A DNA stretch of 64,000 nucleotides from Myxocyprinus asiaticus (Eukaryota; Chordata; Actinopteri; Cypriniformes; Catostomidae): NCBI RefSeq assembly GCF_019703515.2, contig NC_059363.1, positions 2,491,817 through 2,555,816 of the forward strand. The letters are read 5' to 3'. Under the pieces are notes generated by a model. The model worked only from the letters and a program-made list of their open reading frames with translations. It was not told where the DNA came from and searched no databases. Position 1 is the stretch's first letter. Each line of letters starts with the position of its first letter. Positions 1 to 11,360 of the stretch are shown here, one piece after another. Both the position numbers and the translations under genes were made by a program.

Positions 1-362
1 AGTTACTCACCTCAATCCGGGTGGTGGAGGACAAGTCTCAGTTGCCTCCGCTTCTGAGACCGTCAATCCACGCATCTTATCACGTGACTCGTTGTGCATG
101 ACACCGCGGAGACTCACAGCATGTGGAGGCTCATGCTACTCTCCACGATCCACGCACAACTTACCACGCGCCCCATTGAGAGCGAGAACCACTAATCGTG
201 ACCACGAGGATGTTACCCCATGTGACTCTACCCTCCCTAGCAACCGGGCCAATTTGGTTGCTTAGGAGACCTGGCTGGAGTCATTCAGTACACCCTGGAC
301 TTGAACTCACCACTCCAAGGGTGGTAGTCAGCGTCAGTACTTGCTGAGCTACCCAGGCCCCC
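1..362 (-). mobile_element. tRNA-derived SINE, antisense, cut by window edge
   Basis: Read on the minus strand, this starts with a tRNA-like head (GGCCTGGGTAGCTCAG, an A-box-like start) and a B-box-like GAGTTCAAGTCC. It then has the body shared with copies near 8.5, 20.0, 25.5, 51.9, 57.8 and 63.0 kb ('CAACCAAATTGGCCCGG', 'GGGTAACCTCCTCGTGG'-type blocks). The 3' part runs off the left end. It is non-coding and in the antisense orientation to tmx4, within or upstream of its intron. Confidence 0.75.
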
Positions 363-1645
363 ACATTATGTAACACTTGAGTTAAAAACAAAAGACTGAA
401 TGGCAGGGCTGGGTAAAACAATACAGATTTTATGATTAATCGCATTCATTTGGATGATCCTGATATTGATTCTTAAAGGAACAGTTCACCCTAAAATAAT
501 CATTTACTCACCCTTATGCTGTCTCAAACTTGTGGGACTTTCTTTGTTCCACAGAACACAAACAAAAGTAGTATGATTCAGATATGGGGTGTTTTTGTCC
601 ATAGTCAATGGTGACCAACACTTTCTAGCTCCAAAAAGGCTATAAAGGCAGCATAGAGGTAATCCATTCGACTCCAGTAGTTTAATCCATGTTTGATGAA
701 CTCATTTTTCACTATAAATCTTGACTTTTGGAGACTTTTGGTTGTGTTGTTCTATCTGTTAAATAAATAGCGCTAGAACTGCATAGTTGGGCCCTGATGT
801 TATCATCAGTCAGTGTGTTAATATCTTTCATGGACGTCTGACATTATATAAATGTGTTTAGCACGTCCCTGTGAACTGAACTGTACTGGATTGTTTGCAC
901 TGTTGGGTTAGAGCTCTTTGCATACTTGCTTTAACATTTGTCATGTGGCGCAAATTAAATCTATTCCAGAGAGACTTTAAAGGGATCCGAATAGAAAATG
1001 TGAGAGGCTTTGCACAAGTCGGCAAAATTGTAAGTCTGAATGAAAGTAGCACAAATCTGTTGTTTTTGTTGTGTTCGTGCATATAATAAGATCTACGGCT
1101 GATATCTCGGAAAACATAAGCATTGGCAGACAGTGTAAAGGTGGGCTTTTATTCTTAAAAATGTAGCCATGTTTTTGTACCATCATTCAGTGGCATTACA
1201 AGGAGTTGAAAGTCTTTATCACTAACACTGCTATACAGTATCCTGCACTTGTTAGATGATTCCCTTTGAACACTAATTGCATTTCAAAGGCAGACAAAGT
1301 TTGCTATTGTATTTAACCCACTAATGATGCCTGTGTAAATCAAGTCTCTGTAATGAAGGTTTTCTGCTGTTCTTGTGATTCTACAAACAGCTGCTTCCAC
1401 CTGCAGTGGGTTTTTCTCCCAAACAGACTGAATACAGAGTGTTTTCTCCAGAAACCTCAGCTGCCGGGGAGAAAACGCCTCTTACTGTATCTAACTGTCA
1501 GGATTTACTCTTATTACTGTTCAGCTATAGAGGATATACCGCCTCCCCATGCCGAAGGGATTTTTTCGTCCGGTATAGGATATGCTCGCTCTTTTATCTG
1601 GATTTCTGGATCATTATATTCCTCCTCTCCTCTTTTGTTCTGCAG
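363..1645. other. Intronic/upstream sequence of tmx4, no exon seen
   Basis: I looked here for the missing thioredoxin exons (signal peptide and CxxC site) and found none. A fragment of the 'AGTTCACCC' MITE family starts near 476 and runs to about 620. The rest is unique AT-rich sequence. Short ORFs here lack start context, splice sites or family motifs. Confidence 0.5.
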
Positions 1646-1691
1646 GTTTGAGTGGGAGGTTTCTGGTTACAACACTGCCCACTATTTTTCA
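1646..1691 (+). CDS. tmx4: tmx4 exon: end of thioredoxin fold
   Basis: Follows ...TTCTGCAG and is followed by GTAAGT. With one base carried in, it reads GLSGRFLVTTLPTIF, then 2 nt of a His codon (CA|T). The cis-Pro-containing TTLPT strand is a thioredoxin-fold hallmark. At 46 nt, its phase matches the next exon exactly. Confidence 0.85.
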
Positions 1692-3383
1692 GTAAGTCCA
1701 AATTATTGAATTTCTATGTGTCTCTGTAGATCTTACTGAATTCTCTCAGGTGTTACAACAGAACATTATTTATTTATTTATTTATTTTGATGATGATGGT
1801 CTATACCCATAAAATGTTCTTTGATTTTATTTTTACTTAAAAATTGCATACGAATGATTATTAGAAAAAATAATGTATACTTCAAAATGATACATTTATT
1901 GCATTTTTTTTAATATATATATATATATATATATAATGCCAAATAATTATATCTGTTGCCAACTATCCATCTGTGCTGCAGTGCTAAAGATGGAAATTTC
2001 CGGAAATATGTATCAGCATGGACTATTGAGGATATTCAAGCATATGTTGTGGAGAGGAAGTGGGCGGCAGTTGAACCTGTACCAGGATGGAAATCACCAT
2101 CTTCACTGCTGTAAAATATTCATTTACTGTCTAAAAAACATGCAGATTTTTTTCTTAAACTAGGGCTGTCACGATTATGAAACTGGGCTGATGATTAATT
2201 GTCATACAGGCAATTTGCAGTGTAATGTTTTAAAGGGATAGTTCACCCAAAAATGAAAATTCTCTCATTATTTACTCACCCTTGTGATATCCCAGGTGTG
2301 TATGACTTTCTTTCTTCACCAGAACACATTTGAAGAAAAATAGTAAAATATCTCAGCTCAGTAGGTCCTTAAAATGCAAGTGAATGGTGATCAGACTTTT
2401 GAAGCTCCAAAAATCACAGACAGTCAGCATAAACGTCATCCATACGACTCCAGCGGATAATGTCTTCTAAAGCGACACGATTGCTTTTAGTGCAAAAAAA
2501 ATATCAATATTTAAATATTTTTTAACTATAAATCATTGCTTTCGTGTCACTTTATAAGACATTAATTTAACCACTGGAGTCGTATGGATGACGTTTATGC
2601 TGACTGTCTGTGATTTTTGAGCTTCATAAGATAAGTCTCCATTCACTTGCATTTTAAGGACCTACTGAGCTGAGATATTTTATTATTTTTCTTCAAATGT
2701 GTTCTGCTGAAGAAAGAAAGTCATACACATATGGGATATCATGAGAGTGAGTAAATAATGAGAGAATTTTCATTTTTGGGTAAACTATCCTTTAAGGTAG
2801 AGCTGCATGATTAATCGTTAAAATATCGCAATCTCTATTCAGACACCCATTGACAACGATTCTGCAATGTATATAAACGTTCCAGTTTGTAAGGTGGCCA
2901 AATTTAAATTTGAAAGCCGTTTGTCCAGCACAGTGCTTTGCAAACTGCCAGGTGCAGCCACGATTAGCTAGGAGTGTGACATAATCTCTGTTCAGTTCAA
3001 TATTTTAATAGCCACCGATGCTACAAAAATACCGGCATTTCCAAGATCTGACTAAATTCATTCCCGTGCGCTGTTTGATCACAGCCGGCTGCTTTTAAAC
3101 ACTCACATGCGTGTGTCTGCACATGCACTTGTGTCGTGATGAATGCAGCGCTCCTGCACAAGACTCTGCACTGCTTTTAATCAAAATACCCCTCTTTAGG
3201 TGATATTAATGTAAATACAGCTGTTAATGAATTACCAGTGTAAACAGTCGGGATTAAATCTGCGCCGTCTTGATGAGATATTAAAGCAAACATAGCCGTT
3301 AATGTATAAGTAGAGACAAATTCCTTAAAATGTTAGATTGTCTAAATGTATATAAGCTGCATGCTGTCTGTTATAGGTATTCA

Positions 3384-3460
<77 letters not shown>

Positions 3461-6400
3461 CTTTTGTAAAATTGCAGTGTTTTATTGCATCTTTGCTCAC
3501 AAGTGCAATTCAAAGTTAACATAGAACTGTTAATGAAGCTTTTTTGTGCTTGTTTTGATTTTTACTTTGCATGTGTTTTATTTATTATGCAGTTTTTTAA
3601 CAGGATTTTTATTTTTATTTTTTGCAATAATCACAAGGTGCTGTTTGGTTTATAATGTATTTGTTGCGCCCCCTTGTGGACGTAGGACATTTTAAATTTA
3701 TATATTTGATTAACAACTTTATTGCATTTTTGCCTAGACTGAAGCAGAGAACATTTTGTCTGTAGTAAATTATATGTTACTTTGTTTATTACCCTTAGGT
3801 TTTGTAAATCACTGAAATAAGCATTTTTCTTCTGAATCGTGATCTTTATTCTAAGCAAAAAATACCATAAGAAGTAATTTGTTAATATTTAACTTGGAAT
3901 AGGTATATATGATTTCCTTTAAGGCTTTAAAAACTTGGAAAGTATTGCACAGGGGTAGAATGACACAAAAAATTATATTTTAAATATTAAAATATCTCCA
4001 AATACTTAAAATATGTCTCTCGTTTTGGTCAACTTTATTGGTCAACTTCACATTTACGCTGTTGTTTTTGGAACCCAGCTGACCTAATATTATAATGTAT
4101 TATATTATATTATATTATACAATAGTAATATATTTCTGTCCTAATTTCTTCACTTTCAAGTTTTTTCACCTAATCTCACATTTTGTAATTTTATTAGTAA
4201 CTAATAATAACTTTATTTGTAAAGCTCCTTTTAGCAAAAAAGCACAGAGTGCTTCACTCTATACATAACACGTCCACTTGGTGGGAAATGTAAGTCTTAA
4301 AAACAGACAGATTCAGCAGATCTAATATCCCTAATCTAATATCCACCGATCTAATAATTTTAAATCACTTTGTTCACTAACAGGATGTCAGGAACGGCTA
4401 CTCTGTTTCAGCTGTCCGTGTGGATCAGAGTAAGAAATATTTTCATAATGGTTGTTTTATTGTTTTGACATAAAGCAATAGTTTACCCAAAAATTGCAAT
4501 TCTGAAATCATTTACTCAACTTCATGTTATTAAGAATTTCTTCTGTGCAACACAAAAGGTGAAATGGTTTGACAACCACCAATCTCTGTGACCTTTCAAT
4601 GTATAGAAGTAAGAAGTCTTGCGAAATTTATCTTTTTGTGTTCTTCATAAGAAAGTAAGTCACATGGGTTTGTTATTAACATGACTATAAATCTAGACTT
4701 ACTGCAAACTGAAAGATCATACAGTATGTCATATATCCAATTTAGATTTTTGAAATGAGCATGTACTTCAAACTGAGTTTTATTTTTTGAAGAAACCTGT
4801 CAAATCTCAATTTTGGGGCCCTATTTTAAGAGCGCTAGCGCAGAGCTATGCTATAAGTCATAAGCGCAAAGTCAATGGGCATGGCCGTGAAGTTTTGGTA
4901 TTTTCATGCAAGCGTGCGCTAAGTCTAGGCGCAAGTGGGTTTGGCGAAATCGCCCGCGCAATGCGCAAATGGGCTGGGTCAAGTGCAATTTAATTCTGAG
5001 GTTCTTCTCCGGTTATTGCACCATCTACGTCCTATTATATAGTCCATTTCATCTCAAGCACAGCACATTCATAAGAAGTTGGTTGTCTAAATGAACTGTA
5101 TACAATGAAATAGAAGATTTGAAAATGACGTTCTTTTGTGCATTAGCTGCGTCCTTGATGAAAGTCAGGCATATTTCTATGACAGTGACACGCTTCTTTT
5201 ATACACATGGAAAATATGATTCTCATCAGGATTTGGATGTACGCTCCATTACATTACAGAGATTGTAAGTATTATTAGTCATATCGATTAAGTGACACAC
5301 ACAAATCATGGCTAGTATTAACAGTGATTGTATCGGCACACACTTCACTTCTACTGGTCGATTTTGATTTTGAAAAGTTAAATTCATTGATTGAAACACA
5401 AAAAATTAAACCAAAAACATTTCTAAATTCAAATTACACTTCAAAGTAAACAAAAATATGTTCAAAATAACGAAGTGGTAAAAATAAATCATACCAAATC
5501 CATACATTTTACCCTCTCCAACAGCCTCTTTTGCATTTACTTAAAAATGAGTCTATGACAACAGGTGGAAAAATACTAATAAAAACTAGATCATAAATAC
5601 AGTTGTAAATAAAAACATAATAATTATAATTAAAAAATAAACCATGACCTATAGATAGTTTTACACAAATTACATAAATTTGTGTTTAATAAAATGGCTA
5701 CAACAGTGATTGTTAGGACATAATTTGATGTTCCACTATATTTTGGACATGAACTTTATTACGACCTGCTGGTGGAATCTCCAAACTGCAAATTAAGGAA
5801 CTGAGTTTAAACTTTGCGCTGAGATAAGACATGGTTTTGAAATGTCTTAGCGCAATGACCTGCGATTTGCGACACTTCATTACCATACAGTACACCCCCA
5901 GTTTTCGCGCGTACACCTACAGAGAGCGCAAACATTCCCACCCATGCCCACTTGCGCTTTGCGCTGGCACAAATATTGCACTTAGAATTACGGTCGTAGC
6001 GCATAGAGCTGCGCTTTGCGCACTCATGAAAATAGAGCCCAAATTGAATTAAATACTGTAAATATAAATTTAACTCTTTTTTTATTTTATTTTATTTTTT
6101 TTATTTAACACAGCAAATCCACACACATCTGACCAGTACTTTGGGAATTCCTTCATGGTGCTCTTACGTGATATTTGCCATCATTACGCTCTTTATGGGA
6201 CAGGTGCTCGGCCTGGTAAGTTTAAAAAACATAATTTTCACAGCATAGGTTAATGTATTATTCATTTTCATAGCACAAAGTGATTTGCATGAAAGTATCT
6301 CATGCATAAATATTTCCGTGGATGATCCATTGGCTGTACAGATCAAAAAAAAAAAATTTAGTTAAGGGAACCAACAAAGTGCACTTGACTTCATCTGCTG

Positions 6401-9400
6401 CGAGCCCTCTATAATGCAGATCGCACATACTTGATAACTTGCACCAGAAGGAATTATATAATCAATTTTGTAATAAAGATGGCTTTACATTATACAACTG
6501 AGTTGTGTAATACTGGTCGATTCTGCGGCTCTTTTGAGGATTCAGTGGGCGGTTCTCACATGTAGTGGAATCAAACTTTTTTAAAGTCAACTTCGTGCTT
6601 GTGTTGAATCAATTACTCAGTCTAGATTGAACTTTCTCCATTAGATGCTGGTGTTGATCGCTGACTGCATCTGGCCATCCAGACCAAAGCGCATAGACAA
6701 CAAAACAGGTAAATCCAGATGCACTGTAAGAAAAGTCATTTATACCTTTTCAATATTTACACACTGTATACTGTATAAACTTTATTATAAAATGAGTTCT
6801 TAACAATGCTTTTAGTGAACTGAATGTTTATTTACTTTGTAAATCACCACACTCTGCTGTCACTGTCAGAAACCTGGTACTGATTCAAGATTCGGCCATT
6901 TCCAAAATAATGCATTGAAATTTACACTCACATGGGATGTTTCTTAGTTTCAATATGTTTGGAATGGCATACATAGTTCCATACTACATACTAGTGTTGA
7001 AAGAAAGTAGCATGTAGCATGTATACTGGGCACAGTATGCAAATATGTGCACTTCAAACAATCCAATATACTACTGTTCGGAACGTTTATCATTGCATAC
7101 TGTGTGCTGTCCCGCATAGGCTTCTATTGGGGAAAGAAATAGTAGACAGTATACAGAAAATATTTAGCAGTATGCAGTTAGTTGTATGGTAGTATTCTAT
7201 TGCAAATATTGACTTTTTTTACCAAAGTGAAATGATTATCAACAAAGATATTGGGCCCTAGTTTAAGAGTGCTAGCGCTAAGCAATAAGCACCCAGTCAA
7301 TAGTCATGGCCATGAAGTTTTGCTATTTTTGTGCAAGCATCTTCACGAAATTGCACGCACAATGCGCTAATGGACTGGATCAAGTGCAATTTAATTCTGA
7401 GGTTCTTCTCCGGTTATTGCACTGTCTGCGTCCTATTATATAGTCCATTTCATCTCAAGCACCAGTGATATAAGCAAAGACATTCAAAAGAAGTTGGTCA
7501 TGTAAATGGACTGTATGCATTGAATTAGAAGAATTGAAATATGGACTTAGGTTCTTTTGTGCATTAACTGCATTCTTGTTGAATATCAGGCATATTTCTA
7601 TGACAGTGACAAGCTCCTTTTATGCAAGTGGAATTTTTTTTTTTTTTTTAGGGTTTGGATGTAAGCTGTTAAATCAAATCAAATCAAATCACTTTTATTG
7701 TCACACAACCATATACACAAGTGCAACAGTGGGTGAAAGTCTTGGGTGAAGTTCCGTGCAACATAGCAGTCATGACAGTGATGAGACATATACCAATTTA
7801 CAATAAACTTCAGATTTACACAACACATTATAATCTAATGTACACATAATTACACACAACACAATATACAAATAATAACATACAATGTACAGTATACAAT
7901 ACACACAATATAGAATACACAGTATACAATAAAAATAGTATATATAGTATATATAAAATGTACAGTAGGTTGTATTGTACGGTATTGACATTCAGGCTGT
8001 TGGTTCATAGTCAGTTGCCAGTGTGTTGTTAAGAGAGAATATAATTTATGACAGTTCAGTGTGAGATAATAAGATTAATAAAGTGCAGTGCTGATGTATT
8101 TTGATCGTGAGAGATCAAGAGTTCAAAAGTCTGATTGCTTGGGGGAAGAAGCTATCATGGAGTCGGCTGGTGCTGGTCCTGATGCTGCGATACCGCCTGC
8201 CTGATGGTAGCAGTGAGAACAGCCCATGGCTCAGGTGGCTGGAGTCTCTGATGATCCTCCGAGCTTTTTTCACACACCGCCTGGTATATATGTCCTGGAG
8301 GGAGGGAAGCTCACCTCTGATGATGTGTCTGGCAGTTCGCACCACCCTTTGCAGGGCTTTGCGGTTGAGGGCGGTGCTGTTGCCGAACCAGGCGGAGATG
8401 CAGCCAGTCAGGATGCTCCCTACAGTGCTGGTGTAGAACCATGTGAGGATGTGGCGGTTCATTCCAAACTTCCTCTGCCGTCTCAGGAAGAAGAGTTTGT
8501 GAGTTCGAATCCTAGGGCGTGCTGAGTGACTCCAGCCTGGTCTCCTAAGCAATGAAATTGGCCCAGTTGCTAGGGAGGGTAGAGTCACATGGGGTAACCT
8601 CCTCGTGGTCACTATAATGTGGTTCTGGCTCTCGGTGGGGCACGTGGTGAGTTGTGCGTGGATGCCACGGTGGATGGCTTGAAGCCTCCACACACGCTAA
8701 GTCTCTGCGGTAACGTGCTCAACAAGCCACATGATAAGATGCGCGGATTGACGGTCTCAGACGCGGAGGCAACTGAGATTCGTCCTCTTCCACCACCCGG
8801 ATTGAGGTGAGTCACTACGCCACCACGAGGACTTAGAGCGCATTGGGAATTGGGCATTCCACATTGGGGAGAAAAAGGGAAGAAAATCAAGAAAGAAAAA
8901 AAATTGTACTCTAATACAAGAGTAATATTTTTAAGTAAACTTTAAAACCCTCAGGCTTTTATTTTGATGGTCGGAACACTCCAGGAAGTCCTGTAAGTGT
9001 CTGTATGTGGACTAGTTCACAGTAGTTTAATTCACTTCTTATTCAGAATCTGGTGAAATGCTCCTCCGGTGCCATTCTAAATTTGTTCTGAAAACAGACG
9101 TGCTTTTGAAGCGTCTTAGCGCAATGACCTATTTCTCAGGAAAATAGCAAATTGCGCTTTGCGTCACTTCATTAACATACAATACACCCACAGTTTGTGT
9201 GCATACACCCACAGATAGCGCAAACACTCCCACCTGCGCCCACTTGCATTTTGTGCTGGCACGAATGTTGCATTAGAGCTCAACTTCATTACACGTAGCG
9301 CTGCTTTTAGTGCACTGATGAAAACGGAGCCCACTGAGTCTTAAAACTCACTTATAAGAATGGCAAGCAAATCTTTGTTATTTTATAACTCATAAATATC

Positions 9401-9850
9401 TATGTGATTTACAGTTACTTATATAATTCCATCTAGTCGTGAAATTGCAGATGCAAAATTGAAAATGTCATATTACACCAACCCTACCTAAGCCGCTAAG
9501 AAGCTTAAAATTGTCTACAAGACTTCAATGTTTGAAAGAATCAATGAGTGATGTGCAATCTTACATGGCCAATAAACTTCTCACAGTGAAACACTTTAAT
9601 ATTTGTGTCTCATGTAGTTTTGACTGTGAAAGAGGACGTGTCGGATGAAGAGGTGGAAGACATCCTCTCAGAAAACAAACGCACATCTGACCTGGACAAC
9701 GAGAGGGAGAGAGTGTCGGCTGAAGGGTTGACCGATGAGGAAGGACAAATCACTGACAGTTGCAGTGAGCTGCCTCCACCAGAGGGGGCAGCTGAGTGCT
9801 CAATGAGAAAACGCAACCTGCAGGGGCTGAACACTTCAGAGGGCACTTAA
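1646..9850 (+). CDS. tmx4: tmx4-like thioredoxin-related transmembrane protein, 3' six exons (partial, intact)
   Basis: Six exons (1646-1691, 1982-2110, 4384-4429, 6114-6215, 6645-6708, 9618-9850) join in compatible phases into about 206 residues ending at a TAA. In order they encode the end of a thioredoxin fold (GLSGRFLVTTLPTIFHAKDG), a linker with EPVPGWKSPSS, a membrane helix starting LGIPSWCSYVIF, a basic patch (PSRPKR) and an acidic tail ending near SMRKRNLQG. The family comprises type I ER/nuclear-envelope membrane oxidoreductases that act on disulfides of membrane proteins. The KWxxVEPxxGWKSPxSL block and LGIPxWCSY favour TMX4 over TMX1, although ADCxxPS and ALFQLSxWIR-like stretches resemble TMX1. 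The CxxC exon lies outside the window. All donors are GT and acceptors AG, with no stop or frameshift. The hao1-like neighbour downstream supports the call. Confidence 0.85.
1760..1935. repeat. (ATTT)n then (AT)n low-complexity tract
   Basis: A short TTTA run near 1767-1787 and a dinucleotide (TA) run at about 1912-1934, in the intron just before the 1982 exon. Confidence 0.8.
1982..2110 (+). CDS. tmx4: tmx4 exon: thioredoxin C-terminal helix and linker
   Basis: Acceptor GCTGCAG, donor GTAAAA. It reads AKDGNFRKYVSAWTIEDIQ, then YVVERKWAAVEPVPGWKSPS, matching the end of the TMX thioredoxin domain and the luminal linker. It ends in phase 2 (CT|G). Confidence 0.88.
2230..2795. mobile_element. 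Fold-back MITE with TTAA flanks ('AGTTCACCC' family)
   Basis: Both ends carry TTAA. The left end reads AAAGGGATAGTTCACCC and the right end is its near reverse complement (GGGTAAACTATCCTTT). Complementarity continues inward: AATTCTCTCATTATTTACTC pairs with the mirrored block, and CATACGACTCCAGC near 2449 pairs with ACTGGAGTCGTATG near 2575. Most of the 566 bp could therefore fold into one hairpin. The TTAA target is typical of piggyBac/Kolobok-like elements. The resemblance to zebrafish Angel-type elements is from memory. Sits in a tmx4 intron. Confidence 0.75.
3386..3459. repeat. (AT)n microsatellite, ~74 bp
   Basis: An uninterrupted AT dinucleotide array in a tmx4 intron. The IYIYIY ORFs on both strands are artefacts. 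Confidence 0.98.
4384..4429 (+). CDS. tmx4: tmx4 exon: luminal juxtamembrane segment
   Basis: Acceptor CTAACAG, donor GTAAGA. A 46-nt exon reading MSGTATLFQLSVWIR after the shared Leu codon. Phase 2 in, phase 0 out. Too short to find without family knowledge. Confidence 0.8.
4816..6040. mobile_element. Non-autonomous TIR element, copy 1 ('GGGCCCTATTTT' family)
   Basis: Left end GGGCCCTATTTTAAGAGCGC; right end ...CTCATGAAAATAGAGCCC, imperfect inverted repeats (GGGCYCTATTTT). Both flanks are rich in GCGC/TTGCGC words, unlike the AT-rich middle (about 5280-5700). The same sequence recurs at 7253-9332. No transposase is visible. Lies in the tmx4 intron between the 4384 and 6114 exons. Confidence 0.65.
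6114..6215 (+). CDS. tmx4: tmx4 exon: transmembrane helix, first part
   Basis: Acceptor AACACAG after a T-rich tract, donor GTAAGT. 34 codons: QIHTHLTSTLGIPSWCSYV, then IFAIITLFMGQVLGL. The hydrophobic run from SYVIF onwards is the single membrane span of TMX proteins. Confidence 0.88.
6645..6708 (+). CDS. tmx4: tmx4 exon: end of membrane helix and stop-transfer basic patch
   Basis: Acceptor CCATTAG, donor GTAAAT. It reads MLVLIADCIWPSRPKRIDNK, then T and the first base of the next codon. The hydrophobic stretch followed by basic residues fits a type I stop-transfer signal. Confidence 0.85.
6960..7200. repeat. Dispersed 'AGTATGCAGTATAC' repeat fragment
   Basis: A stretch full of CATACT/AGTATG words, with a block resembling TTTATCATTGCATACTGTGT. 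Related blocks recur near 30.13-30.25, 31.03-31.11, 31.64-31.76 and 33.42-33.56 kb. Probably a degraded MITE family. Confidence 0.5.
7672..8500 (-). mobile_element. L2-type LINE 3' fragment (RT C-terminal end and 3' tail)
   Basis: On the minus strand, about 8115-8500 encodes the conserved C-terminal end of L2/CR1-clade non-LTR retrotransposon ORF2: ALQRVVRTARHII, then LPSLQDIYTRRC, LFSLLPSGRRYRS and FFPQAIRLLNS with a stop. The 3' tail (8110 down to 7672) ends in a (GATTT)n repeat, as L2 elements end in short tandem repeats. It is 5'-truncated at the SINE junction near 8500. A second, shorter copy of the same tail lies at 43263-43510. Confidence 0.8.
8502..8905 (+). mobile_element. tRNA-derived SINE, head truncated at the B box
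   Basis: Begins at GAGTTCGAATCCTAGGGCGT (B-box region), so most of the tRNA head is missing. The rest of the body to the A-rich end near 8905 matches the other copies. It abuts the L2 fragment directly, and a 192-aa minus-strand ORF spanning the junction is a chimera of the two repeats. Confidence 0.8.
9618..9850 (+). CDS. tmx4: tmx4 last coding exon: acidic cytosolic tail
   Basis: Acceptor CATGTAG. With the carried G it encodes 77 residues and TAA. It is rich in Glu/Asp/Ser (KEDVSDEEVEDILSE at the start), then PPPEGAAECSMRKRNLQGL near the end. An acidic cytosolic tail with a dibasic motif near the C-terminus is typical of TMX1/TMX4. Confidence 0.85.
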
Positions 9851-10680
9851 TGCGTGCCTGCTGTCAGTGCTGTTGCCACCGTAAAGAAAATGGCCATATC
9901 TGTAAGATATGCAAAGTGACGCCAGCTAGCAATGACTTTTGCACCATACGTGCAGAACGTGGTTTGCTCATTTGACACTCTCCACGCATGGTTAAATTGA
10001 TTTATGAAGACTAGTTCATTTATTGCTAAAATTCTGATGCCAAACATTTACAGACCTACTTTTAATAATATATTTTGTTTAAATGCCAAAAATGATACGA
10101 ATGAGCATAAACACAATTTTAATGCTGAAGTCATGTTTACAATGTATTCGGGTATTTCCATGAAATCTGTGAAGAACATGTCAGGGTCACATTTCACCCC
10201 AAAAATCAAAAGAAATAAGACATTTAATTATGCATTAAAACAACGAAGCAATATTTTTTGCACTGTGTCATTGTTTTTATAAAACATTAAAAACATGCAA
10301 AATAATTATTCGTAATATCAAAGTATTTTTACATTTACTGCATTTAAATTATGCTGATTTTAATTAGTGTATTTCAGTAATTTTGTAATAAAAAGTCAGC
10401 ATTTTTATATACAAAATTGAATGTATTATAGTAATCAGAATCATGATTAAAAATAATAACTGCTTAAATATTCAAAATTAAAATCACTGGATGCATTACA
10501 ATAAATAGATAAATTAATTTCAGTAAAAATGACATTTTCTTTAACAAAAGTAATGACAATTTTGGGTGAAAATGTGCTAAATTATCATGAAAATAATGAA
10601 AAAAACTTAATGGTCCTAAAATAGGCATCATTTTCTTCATGAAAAATAGAATTACTTTTTTATAATTATAAAAAATTATA

Positions 10681-10747
<67 letters not shown>

Positions 10748-11360
10748 TTATTTTTTATTTTATTTTTTAAAAATGTATGTATTGTTTTTTTTTTTTTTTT
10801 TGGTGAGAAACAAGATCCCGACAAGTTCTTGAAAGGTTTCACCCATTAAAGCTGTTGTTTTACCACAATCCGTTCATTGAAAGCTTCCATGTTTATCCAC
10901 GTTTAACATTCCTGTCCCACAAATGAATTCCTGCTTTTTCAATCCTGACTGTTTTCAGAAATTTCAGAGCGCACATTCTTAAAGTATGATGAAAATGAAG
11001 AGTATTTCTTGCTCTGTTGCAGCCGTCCACACATGATGCATTTAGTGTTGAAAAGCACAAACTGTCCATAACCATCATTACATAAATACAACACATTAAC
11101 TAAAGGATGCTTTGTGTACAAGGTCTCAGGTCTAAGTACTTCTCAACAGCATAAAGACATTCTTTTGTACGGTGTAGATTTGTAATTTCCTGAAATTGCA
11201 AATGGATTTTTTTATTTGTCCTTCAGAACGTTTACAAAGCCTTTAGTATTGAAATTGATGCAGTCTTTAAATGGCTTGACAGTCAGTTGCCTTTAATTTT
11301 ATACTATTGACAGACTGTTTAAATTTGTATAGCAAATAAATGTTTACCTGGTGAATTTAG
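9851..11360 (+). other. tmx4: Probable tmx4 3' UTR
   Basis: Unique AT-rich sequence directly after the stop. Contains a (TA)n array at about 10681-10745 and a T-run near 10784. AATAAA at 11335-11340 is one plausible polyadenylation signal. The true 3' end cannot be set without transcript data. Confidence 0.4.
10681..10745. repeat. (AT)n microsatellite
   Basis: A nearly pure AT/TA dinucleotide array with two C interruptions, inside the presumed tmx4 3' UTR. Confidence 0.95.

Larger units (their letters stand above)
7253..9332. mobile_element. Non-autonomous TIR element, copy 2, split by L2 and SINE
   Basis: The left end (GGGCCCTAGTTTAAGAGTGC) and right end (GATGAAAACGGAGCCC) match copy 1 at 4816-6040. 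So do the inner blocks TGAGGTTCTTCTCCGGTTAT (7398) and GCGCAATGACC-like sequence near 9117. Its interior has been split by an antisense L2 tail (7672-8500) and a SINE (8502-8905), so these arrived later. In the last tmx4 intron. Confidence 0.65.

Noticed and set aside
8115..8693. 192-aa minus-strand ORF as a host gene
   Set aside because: The N-terminal part is SINE sequence and the C-terminal part is an L2 reverse-transcriptase end. It is a repeat chimera.
1646..9850. tmx1 instead of tmx4
   Set aside because: Some residues do resemble TMX1, but HAKDGxFR, KWxxVEPxxGWKSPxSL and LGIPxWCSY, plus the hao1 neighbour, fit TMX4 better.
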